From positions 1 through 13,878 of the forward strand of contig JAJZEJ010000643.1 in assembly GCA_021828635.1 (NCBI GenBank): 13,878 bases of DNA, in the 5' to 3' direction. The notes under the pieces are model-generated. The model did no database searches and was not told where the DNA came from. It saw only the letters and a list, made by a program, of their open reading frames with translations. Shown here piece after piece: positions 7,460 through 13,312 of the stretch; position 1 is the stretch's first letter, and each line of letters opens with the position of its first letter. Source of the DNA: Chloroflexota bacterium (GTDB lineage: Bacteria > Chloroflexota > Ktedonobacteria > Ktedonobacterales > Ktedonobacteraceae). A program made the translations under genes and the position numbers.

Positions 7460-9901
7460 ATGACGTACCAGATTCGCAAGGTGGCCGTGCTGGGCGCGGG
7501 CGTGATGGGTGCCGCGATTGCCGCGCATCTCGCCAATGTCGGCATTTCTAGCCTGCTGCTTGATATTGTGCCGCAAGGGGCGAAAGATCGCAATATAATC
7601 GCCAAAACTGGTCTTGAGAAAGCTCTGAAAGCACGACCTGCCGCCTTTTATAGCAAACGTAGCGCCGCTCTCATCACTGTTGGCAACATTGAGGATGATC
7701 TTGCGAAACTTACGGAGGTTGATTGGGTGATCGAGGCCGTAGTTGAACGCCTGGATATCAAACATCCTCTGTACGATAAAGTCGAAGCCGTCTTGAAGCC
7801 CGGCGCAATCATTACATCGAATACCTCTGGTTTGCCCGCGCATCTGCTGGTCGAGGAGCGTAGCGCGGCGTTCCGCCGAAACTTCCTTATCACGCACTTC
7901 TTCAATCCCGTGCGCTACATGCGTTTGCTGGAACTGGTACCGTGCGCCGATACCGATCCGGCTTTGATGACGTTTATGCAGCAATTCGGAACAGAAGTAT
8001 TGGGCAAAGGTGTGGTGTTGTGTAAGGATACGCCAAATTTCATCGCCAACCGCATCGGCGTCTACGGCTTCGTCTCCGCGCTGCAACGCGCTTTGAGCGA
8101 AGGTTATAGCGTCGGTGAGGTGGACGCTATTCTGGGGCCAGCGATGGGACGCCCCAAATCCGCTCTGTTCCGCACGACCGACCTGTCCGGCCTGGACACT
8201 ACCGCGCATGTTGCCACCAATCTGTATCAAAATGCACCCAACGATGAGCAACGCGAAACTTTCCGCGTGCCAGCGTTAGTGCAGGAAATGCTCAAGCGCA
8301 ACATGCTGGGTGAAAAGACCAGTCAGGGTTTCTATAAGCGCGTCAAAAATGCCGATAGCTCATCAACTATCCTCGAATTGAACCTCAAGACGCTGGAATA
8401 CGAGCCGCCGCAGAAGGTGCGCTATCCCTCGCTCGGTGCGGCACGTAATATCGACGATCCGGCTGAGCGCACGCTGGCTGTTCTCAATGGCGATGACCGT
8501 GCCAGTCAATTCGCCCGCGAGACGACCGCCGATACGCTGATCTATGCCGCCAATCGTGCGCCAGAGATCGCTGAAAGCATTGTTGACATCGATAACGCCC
8601 TACGCTGGGGTTTCAACTTTGACATGGGGAGTTTCGAGGTCTGGGATCTGCTCTTGCAGCATCCCGCGACCTTCGAGAGAGTCTTCGAGGGCCGCCAGCT
8701 ACCGGAGCTTGTTGAGCGTGTGCGGACGCAAGGACAAGGTACATTCTATAGCGGAGAGACGGGCCAGCGTTCCTACTTCGATTTCCAGACAGCATGGCAC
8801 CCACAAGGGGTGTCACTACATGTAGCGACACCCCTTGTGGGTGCCGTGTCCTACAAACCTGTTCCGCAACCGCAGGGCGTCATTTCGCTACCCACGCTCA
8901 AGACCAATAATAAGGTTGTGCGCGGCAACGGCTCGGCGGTGTTGATCGACCTGGGTGATGGCATTGGCTGTGTCGAGTTCCACACGAAGATGAACTCGAT
9001 TGACGAGGGTATCATTGAGATGATGCGCTATGCCGTGGAAGAGGGTCAGCAGCAGTTCCGCGCGTTAGTTCTTGGCAACGAGGCGGCGGACTTCTCTGCC
9101 GGAGCTAATCTCTTCCTCGTGCTGATGGGGGCGCGTCAGGGCGAGTGGCAGATGCTTGAGAACGCCATCAACGGTCTGCAACAAGCGCACCAGATGCTCA
9201 AGTATAGTCCCATTCCTGTTGTGGCTGCTCCGGCTGGTCGCGCTCTCGGTGGTGGCTGTGAGATTATCATGCATAGCCAGCACGCTCGCGTTGTCGCCGA
9301 ATCCTATATTGGTCTCGTCGAGGTCGGTGTTGGCCTCATTCCGGCTGGCGGTGGCTGTAAAGAGCTACTCTTGCGACAAGGGGCGAGTTTAGAGTCGCAG
9401 ATGGCGCGTAAAACGGGTGGACCTTTCACGCCGTCGCGCAAAGCCTTCGAGATCATCTCCTTCGCCACCGTCTCGACCAGTGCCGCCGAGGCACAGGAGT
9501 ACCGTTTCTTGCGCAAAACCGACGCTGTGACAATCAACCGCGACCTGCTGCTGCGCGATGCCAAAGCTGACGCTATTAAGCTGGCCGATGCCAAAGCGGC
9601 GGGTAAATGGCAACCAGCCAAACCACAGATGCTGCTCTTACCCGGTCCTGGCGCACGCATGGTGTTAGAGCAACAGATCGAGAACATGCTACTCTTGGGC
9701 AAGGTCAGCGAGCATGACGCCGTGATTGGGCGCAAGCTAGCTTATGTGTTGACGGGAGGTGAAACCTCGCCCGTCATGCCGCTCAGCGAGCAGCAAGTAC
9801 TTGACCTCGAACGCGAAGCCTTCCTCAGCCTGTGTGGCATGGAGAAGACGCAAGAGCGTATGCAATCCGTCCTGATGAGCGGCAAGCCGCTACGGAACTA
9901 A
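7460..9901 (+). CDS. fadN: FadN-type bifunctional 3-hydroxyacyl-CoA dehydrogenase / enoyl-CoA hydratase
   Basis: This 813-residue enzyme hydrates trans-2-enoyl-CoA and oxidises the 3-hydroxyacyl-CoA with NAD. The dehydrogenase is N-terminal (GAGVMG at 12-17; catalytic His146 in THFFNP and Glu158 in LLELV) and the crotonase-fold hydratase is C-terminal. This is the order of Bacillus FadN (YusL) and the reverse of E. coli FadB. The hydratase keeps the oxyanion-hole loop DFSAGANL (544-551) and both catalytic glutamates, Glu601 (GGGCEIIM) and Glu621 (GLVEVGVGLIP), so both activities should be intact. Residues 446-462 (WHPQGVSLHVATPLVGA) are encoded by a palindromic repeat inserted in frame just before the conserved YKPVPQPQGVISLP linker. 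The ATG at 7460 starts 2 nt after the fadA stop, with GAGAGG at 7443-7448 inside fadA. A strong terminator follows the gene. Confidence 0.94.
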   Translation: MTYQIRKVAVLGAGVMGAAIAAHLANVGISSLLLDIVPQGAKDRNIIAKTGLEKALKARPAAFYSKRSAALITVGNIEDDLAKLTEVDWVIEAVVERLDIKHPLYDKVEAVLKPGAIITSNTSGLPAHLLVEERSAAFRRNFLITHFFNPVRYMRLLELVPCADTDPALMTFMQQFGTEVLGKGVVLCKDTPNFIANRIGVYGFVSALQRALSEGYSVGEVDAILGPAMGRPKSALFRTTDLSGLDTTAHVATNLYQNAPNDEQRETFRVPALVQEMLKRNMLGEKTSQGFYKRVKNADSSSTILELNLKTLEYEPPQKVRYPSLGAARNIDDPAERTLAVLNGDDRASQFARETTADTLIYAANRAPEIAESIVDIDNALRWGFNFDMGSFEVWDLLLQHPATFERVFEGRQLPELVERVRTQGQGTFYSGETGQRSYFDFQTAWHPQGVSLHVATPLVGAVSYKPVPQPQGVISLPTLKTNNKVVRGNGSAVLIDLGDGIGCVEFHTKMNSIDEGIIEMMRYAVEEGQQQFRALVLGNEAADFSAGANLFLVLMGARQGEWQMLENAINGLQQAHQMLKYSPIPVVAAPAGRALGGGCEIIMHSQHARVVAESYIGLVEVGVGLIPAGGGCKELLLRQGASLESQMARKTGGPFTPSRKAFEIISFATVSTSAAEAQEYRFLRKTDAVTINRDLLLRDAKADAIKLADAKAAGKWQPAKPQMLLLPGPGARMVLEQQIENMLLLGKVSEHDAVIGRKLAYVLTGGETSPVMPLSEQQVLDLEREAFLSLCGMEKTQERMQSVLMSGKPLRN
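8796..8845. repeat. 50-nt REP/BIME-like palindrome inserted in frame in fadN
   Basis: The left arm 8796-8814 is perfectly complementary (19 of 19) to the right arm 8827-8845. After one A/C mismatch (8815/8826) the centre CTACATGTAG (8816-8825) is itself palindromic. Each half is a GTAG-headed hairpin: GTAG at 8822-8825 followed by CACCC (8829-8833) / GGGTG (8839-8843), and its mirror image with CTAC at 8816-8819 and CACCC (8798-8802) / GGGTG (8808-8812). This is two REP-like units head to head. It encodes residues 446-462 of FadN without a stop or frameshift. Confidence 0.85.
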
Positions 9902-9906
9902 GAACC

Positions 9907-9962
9907 GTGTAATCAAAAAATCGTCGTATCTCAATGAGGTACGACGATTTTTTTGATTACAC
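9907..9962. terminator. Bidirectional intrinsic terminator between fadN and the minus-strand peptide gene
   Basis: A long stem runs from 9907 to 9932 and back from 9936 to 9962, with a 3-nt loop, one G-T pair and one bulged T. The arms carry an A6 tract (9915-9920) and a T7 tract (9948-9954), so it can act in both directions. It starts 6 nt after the fadN stop and ends 2 nt before the end of the convergent peptide gene at 9965. Confidence 0.88.
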
Positions 9963-9964
9963 AG

Positions 9965-10207
9965 TTACATACACCCCAACTGGCCCGGCGCGGCATCAGC
10001 GCAACCACAAGGGACACTGTAACCCAGGAAGGTCAGGGGAATGCCGAGGAAGGTCGGATAATGCTCGATCAGGCAACCACCCTGTACATATGCTAGATCA
10101 TCATCGCTGAGTTCTTTGATGCCTTGCGCTAGCTGCTCAAAAGATAATGCTTCCTGTTCCTTCACGCTAAAAGCCGAATGCTGGCGGTTAGGGATGTGCT
10201 GATTCAT
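9965..10207 (-). CDS. Small double-glycine leader peptide, putative RiPP or bacteriocin precursor (orphan)
   Basis: This 80-residue peptide has an N-terminal region ending in KELSDDDLAYVQGG (residues 31-44), which looks like the double-glycine leaders of class II lanthipeptides, mersacidin/Nif11-type RiPPs and class II bacteriocins. Such leaders are cut after GG by a C39-peptidase ABC transporter. The predicted 36-residue core (45-80) is hydrophobic and glycine-rich, with Cys at 45, 67, 69 and 79, a CGC motif and only three Ser/Thr. Disulfides, thioethers at few sites, or another modification are all possible. The ATG at 10207 is preceded by GAAAGGG (10216-10222, minus strand) with ideal 8-nt spacing; a TTG further out (10237) is less likely. 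No modifying enzyme, protease or transporter lies in the window. Its function is unknown; the leader assignment is by eye. Confidence 0.72.
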   Translation of the reverse strand: MNQHIPNRQHSAFSVKEQEALSFEQLAQGIKELSDDDLAYVQGGCLIEHYPTFLGIPLTFLGYSVPCGCADAAPGQLGCM

Positions 10208-10462
10208 ACTATTTTCCCTTTCTAAACTGTTATGCAACTGTACTCCGACGATGGCACGTCAATCTGGAATATCCATTGCTCTAAATACAAAAATTTCGTG
10301 TAAAAACTTAAAAAGAGCTAAATGTGTTCGCAAACGTCGTATTTGTTGCCTCGCCTATGTTCACGTAGCTCATCACCTGGAGGTTTCACGAATCTGGCTC
10401 CGAAAAGACGTTCTAAGCTCTTCCTTATGTACGTGTGCGCCCACTTATCTTTGTGGAATATC

Positions 10463-10492
10463 TTGACATTCTTCCCCTCGGCGTCGTACAGT
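10463..10492 (+). promoter_or_regulatory. Promoter of the PerR/Fur-like gene
   Basis: A perfect -35 TTGACA (10463-10468) is followed after 18 bp by TACAGT (10487-10492, 4/6 to the -10). Transcription would start near 10499, about 40 nt before the ATG and just upstream of the Fur box. The remainder of the 10208-10538 gap holds an AT-rich tract (about 10280-10320) likely to contain the divergent promoter of the peptide gene, and a minus-strand open frame discussed among the findings. Confidence 0.5.
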
Positions 10493-10509
10493 ATGAAGAG
10501 AACTATGAT

Positions 10510-10528
10510 GAGAATGATAATCATTTTG
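10510..10528. promoter_or_regulatory. Fur box, likely autoregulatory operator
   Basis: The 19-mer at 10510-10528 matches the classical Fur box (GATAATGATAATCATTATC) at 16 of 19 positions, with the central palindrome AATGATAATCATT intact. It lies downstream of the predicted transcription start and ends 10 nt before the start codon of the PerR/Fur-like gene. Binding there would block transcription of the regulator's own gene. Confidence 0.7.
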
Positions 10529-10538
10529 GAATAAGAAG

Positions 10539-10928
10539 ATGGAAGAAAAAACGTTAAATGCGAATGCTCGTGCAGTGCTGGAAATCTTAAAAACGGATCA
10601 CAATCATCCGACAGCTCTGGACCTGTACAGCAAAGTGCGACTCCAGCGTCCACATATTGGTCTGGCAACGGTGTATCGTATTCTGCACCAGCTTTCAGAG
10701 CAGGGAATTATCAGCGAGATCGGGCGTGATAGTGATACGCGCTATGATGCCAATACTGGTCGTCATGACCACGCGATCTGTACCAAATGCGGGGCGCTAC
10801 TCGATGTACCGGTCGAGATAGTTGTAGCTCAAGAAGCTCTGCGAGCGGCGGCCCAGGCATCCGGTATCGTCCTGACCTCGCATGAAGTCAGAATGTATGG
10901 CCTATGCCAGCAATGCCAGCAATCGTAG
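10539..10928 (+). CDS. Fur/PerR-family metal-dependent transcriptional repressor, PerR-like
   Basis: This 129-residue winged-helix metalloregulator has the DNA-binding region at about 23-60 (HPTALDLYSKV ... LATVYRILHQL). Two CxxC pairs (Cys81/Cys84 in HDHAICTKCG and Cys123/Cys126 in YGLCQQCQQS) would form the structural zinc site. Candidate regulatory ligands are His23, Asp70, His76, His78 and Asp89. These line up with the PerR set (His37, Asp85, His91, His93, Asp104 in Bacillus), and Asp rather than Glu at position 70 favours a peroxide-sensing PerR. Fur or Zur remains possible. The ATG at 10539 follows a weak AAGAAG ribosome site and a Fur box, suggesting autoregulation. Its stop codon TAG lies in the GTAG head of a REP-like hairpin. 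It probably controls oxidative-stress or iron genes and possibly the divergent peptide gene. Confidence 0.9.
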   Translation: MEEKTLNANARAVLEILKTDHNHPTALDLYSKVRLQRPHIGLATVYRILHQLSEQGIISEIGRDSDTRYDANTGRHDHAICTKCGALLDVPVEIVVAQEALRAAAQASGIVLTSHEVRMYGLCQQCQQS

Positions 10929-10947
10929 GGACCGATGTATCGCGTCC
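10925..10947 (+). repeat. GTAG-headed REP-like hairpin overlapping the PerR/Fur-like stop codon
   Basis: GTAG (10925-10928) contains the TAG stop of the regulator gene. It is followed by GGACCGA (10929-10935) pairing with TCG-C-GTCC (10940-10947) over a TGTA loop with one bulged C. The layout and several bases (GTAGGG, CG, GAT, TATC, CG, CC) match the copy at 6215-6238. Confidence 0.45.
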
Positions 10948-10948
10948 G

Positions 10949-10977
10949 CCAGCCGATTGATCGCCTCTGTAGGCTGG
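10949..10977 (+). terminator. Possible weak terminator after the PerR/Fur-like gene
   Basis: CCAGCC (10949-10954) pairs perfectly with GGCTGG (10972-10977) over a 17-nt loop, followed by TTTATT. The stem is short and the T run weak, so this is a low-confidence terminator in the 53-bp gap before the rhodanese gene. Confidence 0.3.
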
Positions 10978-10981
10978 TTTA

Positions 10982-11368
10982 TTGTGTCCGCTTAAACTGA
11001 TCAATGACGATCAACAAGGGAGAATCAACGATGATGAAGCTATCGAGACGCTACATCGGCGCTGGTTACAACATGAGCGTGTGACGATAGTGGATGTGCG
11101 CCGCAACGATGAGTGGCGCGAGGGCTATATTCCCGATTCTATCCATTTACCATTGGGCGACCTGCCACAACATATGCATCGCTTGCCCAAAGATCAACCA
11201 TTGGCCGTGATCTGTCGTAGTGGCTATCGCGCTGAGATTGGTGCTAGCATTCTGGCCGCATACGGTTATGATGTGATAGCGGTACGCGGTGGTGTACCCG
11301 ATTGGCTTGAGCGCAACTACCCCGTCGATAACAAGGTTGCACCATTCTCCGATCATGTTCATTCCTAG
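10982..11368 (+). CDS. Single-domain rhodanese-like sulfurtransferase (start uncertain)
   Basis: This rhodanese-fold protein has about 128 residues if TTG at 10982 is used. It carries the N-terminal motif VTIVDVRRNDEWREGYIPDS and the active-site loop CRSGYR with persulfide-forming Cys78, followed by RGGVPDWLERNYPV. Such proteins transfer sulfane sulfur or act in cyanide, sulfide or redox handling. The start is unclear: there is no in-frame ATG before the domain, and TTG at 10982 has no good ribosome site. The one good site, AAGGGAG at 11016-11022, serves the ATG at 11031, which is in another frame and stops after 17 codons. Either the TTG is used, or there is a frameshift or an unusual translation start. 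The stop is followed by 70 bp before the hydrolase gene. It lies 53 bp after the PerR-like gene and could be part of the same redox response. Confidence 0.85.
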   Translation: MCPLKLINDDQQGRINDDEAIETLHRRWLQHERVTIVDVRRNDEWREGYIPDSIHLPLGDLPQHMHRLPKDQPLAVICRSGYRAEIGASILAAYGYDVIAVRGGVPDWLERNYPVDNKVAPFSDHVHS

Positions 11369-11378
11369 CGTGCTGTAA

Positions 11379-11387
11379 TGTTACAAT
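11379..11387 (+). promoter_or_regulatory. Possible extended -10 promoter of the alpha/beta-hydrolase gene
   Basis: TGTTACAAT (11379-11387) is an extended -10 (TGn plus TACAAT, 5/6) with no clear -35. It would start transcription near 11394, about 45 nt before the GTG start codon. Confidence 0.3.
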
Positions 11388-11438
11388 ATCCTCAGCCATT
11401 GTTTTTCTCCCTCTTATTTGTAAGGAAGGAATCTGAAC

Positions 11439-12317
11439 GTGTTGTATCAGACAGACGCTCCCGGCGATTGGGGGCAGATGCAAGCGACAGCGCATGTCCA
11501 TGTAGCCACCGAGAAGTGGTCCGCGCCGGATAGCACGCCACTGTTTGTGCGGAGCTGGCTCGTTGAGAGTCCTACGGTACTCCTGATTGTGCATGGTCTG
11601 GGCGGTCATAGCGGCTGGTATATCGATATGGCAAACAAGCTTGCCAGCAACGGTATGTATGTATACGCGATGGATTTGCGTGGTTTTGGGCATTCTGGCG
11701 GCCTGCGCGGCCATGTGGATAATTATCGCACGTATGTGGATGACGTGCTGACTGTATTGCGCGAGATTCGCCAGCGTCATCCCGATGCTCATATACATTT
11801 GTTGGGCCATAGCATGGGTGGAGCTATCTCTTCACATGTGGCAGCGCAGCACGGCGATCTGCTTGCAAGTGTGTTGTTACTCAATATGTGGATACAGGAG
11901 ACCGGTAGTCCAAACCTCTCTGCTACGCTCTCTATCCTATTTGGTGGCCTTTTCCACTCTAAACGCTACTGGCGCACTGGCAACAGTACGCAAGGTATGA
12001 CAACCAATCCAGAGGCGGTGCGTTTATTAGAAGCGGACCAGTACTGGCAGCGTGAGGAAACCATGACCATGTTGCTCCAGACACTCCTCATGCGCCAGTC
12101 TATTCCCGCGCTCGCCAAAAACATTCACATTCCGGCGCTCTTCTTGCAGGCTGAGGCTGACACGGTCATCGTTCCCGCCGTGAATAAGAAGTTTTATGAT
12201 GCACTGAGCGGCCCGAAAGAGTGGAAAAGCTATCCTACCTATGAGCATGATAGCGAGTTCCACCCCGACCGTTCAGCGATGGATAATGATATTATCGCGT
12301 GGTTGAAAGCGCATTAG
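11439..12317 (+). CDS. Alpha/beta hydrolase of the monoacylglycerol-lipase / lysophospholipase type (Hydrolase_4)
   Basis: This 292-residue serine hydrolase has no evident signal peptide, so it is probably cytoplasmic. The oxyanion strand is VHGLGGHSGWY (51-61), the nucleophile elbow is GHSMGG with Ser125, and the acid is Asp242 in QAEADTVIVP. The base is probably His271 in TYEHDSEFH, with His276 a less likely alternative. The DLRGFGHSGG motif (79-88) is typical of monoacylglycerol lipases and PldB-type lysophospholipases. Substrate is uncertain, but release of free fatty acids would fit with the fad cluster about 1.5 kb upstream. The GTG start at 11439 is supported by AAGGAAGGA (11422-11430) with 8-nt spacing. 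Its stop codon overlaps the convergent SDR stop codon. Confidence 0.88.
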   Translation: MLYQTDAPGDWGQMQATAHVHVATEKWSAPDSTPLFVRSWLVESPTVLLIVHGLGGHSGWYIDMANKLASNGMYVYAMDLRGFGHSGGLRGHVDNYRTYVDDVLTVLREIRQRHPDAHIHLLGHSMGGAISSHVAAQHGDLLASVLLLNMWIQETGSPNLSATLSILFGGLFHSKRYWRTGNSTQGMTTNPEAVRLLEADQYWQREETMTMLLQTLLMRQSIPALAKNIHIPALFLQAEADTVIVPAVNKKFYDALSGPKEWKSYPTYEHDSEFHPDRSAMDNDIIAWLKAH

Positions 12318-13198
12318 GAGCCTATGCCCACTGGCAAACCGGTCAGTTCCGCGCTGATTTGCCAGAGGCGCTCCTGCATATCGACATCGTAGGAGATGGG
12401 CGTCGATGGTTGCGCCGCGAACTTCTCAAAGTATTTGCCGGTGACGCCCTCCACCTCTGGCGAAGTTGCCAGATAGAGTGAGGTATACGCGCCCTCCTCT
12501 GGCGATACACCAAAAAAGCGCGAGACTATCGACAAGCCACGCAAGAAAGGAGGTAACGGGCTGCTCCAGATGTTGGTGGCGACGACGCCAGGGTGCAGGC
12601 AATTCACGGTGACACCTGTGCCTTCCAGACGACGAGCCAGTGCGTAGGTGAAAAGGACGTTCTCCAGTTTCGATTGCGCGTAACCTCGACCTGCGTTATA
12701 GTGTTGTTCCATTTGCAAATCATCAAGGTTGATATAGCCGACCCTCTGGGCCTCAGAACTGACGTTGACTATTCTGGCTGGTGCGCTGGCTTTGATGGTG
12801 TCTAGCAGCAAGTTTGTCAGCAGGAAGCTTGCTAGATGGTTAACGGCCTGAAACATCTCGATGCCATCGGCGGTCAATTGTCGCCTGAGAAAAAAGCTGC
12901 CCGCGTTATTCACCAGGATGTGTAGTTGCTGATAACGCTGCTGAAAATCGTGTGCAAGCTGGCGAATCGATTGTTGTGAAGCGAGATCGGCCAGCAATAG
13001 CTCAACGGCTGCATTGCCACTGCGCTGTATGATATCTTGTCGCGCCTCCTCGCCCTTTTCGCGGTTGCGACAGACCATGATGACGCTGGCTCCCATACGC
13101 GCCAGACCCAGCGCCGTCTCTTTGCCGATGCCAGAGTTGGCTCCCGTGACCATGCAAATCTTGCCGCTCATAAGCAGGCTTCCAGGTTGTTGATTCAT
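12314..13198 (-). CDS. Short-chain dehydrogenase/reductase, retinol-dehydrogenase-like
   Basis: This 294-residue classical SDR oxidoreductase has the nucleotide-binding motif TGANSGIG at 18-25, NNAG at 97-100, the structural Asn120, catalytic Ser147/148, and the Tyr173-Lys177 pair (YAQSK). Arg44 after the second strand (VCRNREKG) favours NADP(H). The overall pattern, with LHPGVVATNIW and a long C-terminal substrate loop, resembles the retinol-dehydrogenase/WWOX-like SDR group. The true substrate in bacteria is usually unknown. I chose the ATG at 13198 because TAGGAGA (13209-13215, minus strand) lies 10 nt upstream; the frame extends 26 codons further to 13276 without a ribosome site. It converges on the hydrolase with a 4-nt overlap and is divergent from ribonuclease III. 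Confidence 0.9.
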   Translation of the reverse strand: MNQQPGSLLMSGKICMVTGANSGIGKETALGLARMGASVIMVCRNREKGEEARQDIIQRSGNAAVELLLADLASQQSIRQLAHDFQQRYQQLHILVNNAGSFFLRRQLTADGIEMFQAVNHLASFLLTNLLLDTIKASAPARIVNVSSEAQRVGYINLDDLQMEQHYNAGRGYAQSKLENVLFTYALARRLEGTGVTVNCLHPGVVATNIWSSPLPPFLRGLSIVSRFFGVSPEEGAYTSLYLATSPEVEGVTGKYFEKFAAQPSTPISYDVDMQERLWQISAELTGLPVGIGS

Positions 13199-13231
13199 CT
13201 TTATACAGTCTCCTACACATTGTTTTAATTT

Positions 13232-13237
13232 ATTATA
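13232..13237 (-). promoter_or_regulatory. Possible -10 element of the SDR gene
   Basis: TATAAT is read on the minus strand at 13232-13237, 34 nt before the SDR start codon. No good -35 is visible at the expected distance. A 6-bp inverted repeat, ACGCAT (13248-13253) / ATGCGT (13260-13265), lies where a -35 would be and may be an operator. Confidence 0.35.
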
Positions 13238-13297
13238 TGCTATACGGACGCATGAGGTGATGCGTTTTGATAACAAAGCATCGGCGGCCCCTACCCG

Positions 13298-13306
13298 TGC
13301 TATAAT
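13298..13306 (+). promoter_or_regulatory. Extended -10 promoter of the ribonuclease III gene
   Basis: TGCTATAAT (13298-13306) is a perfect TGn plus TATAAT extended -10. No matching -35 is seen at 16-18 bp, which such promoters often do without. The start codon lies only 6 nt after the -10, so transcription should begin at or within a base or two of the ATG. Confidence 0.65.
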
Positions 13307-13312
13307 ACGGAC

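Noticed and set aside
7454..8251. 265-codon open frame on the minus strand opposite fadN
   Set aside because: It lies fully antisense to conserved fadN coding sequence, shows no recognisable domain, and is typical of shadow frames in this codon usage.
8796..8845. Palindrome in fadN read as an intrinsic terminator
   Set aside because: There is no T tract, the coding frame continues intact through it, and both catalytic glutamates of the hydratase lie downstream.
10949..10977. CCAGCC/GGCTGG hairpin as another GTAG-headed repeat
   Set aside because: GTAG at 10969-10972 overlaps the right arm instead of standing at the foot of the palindrome, so it does not fit the family layout.
11244..11810. 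188-codon minus-strand open frame opposite the rhodanese and hydrolase genes
   Set aside because: It crosses two well-supported genes, is rich in His, Met and Arg with no motif, and has no ribosome site.
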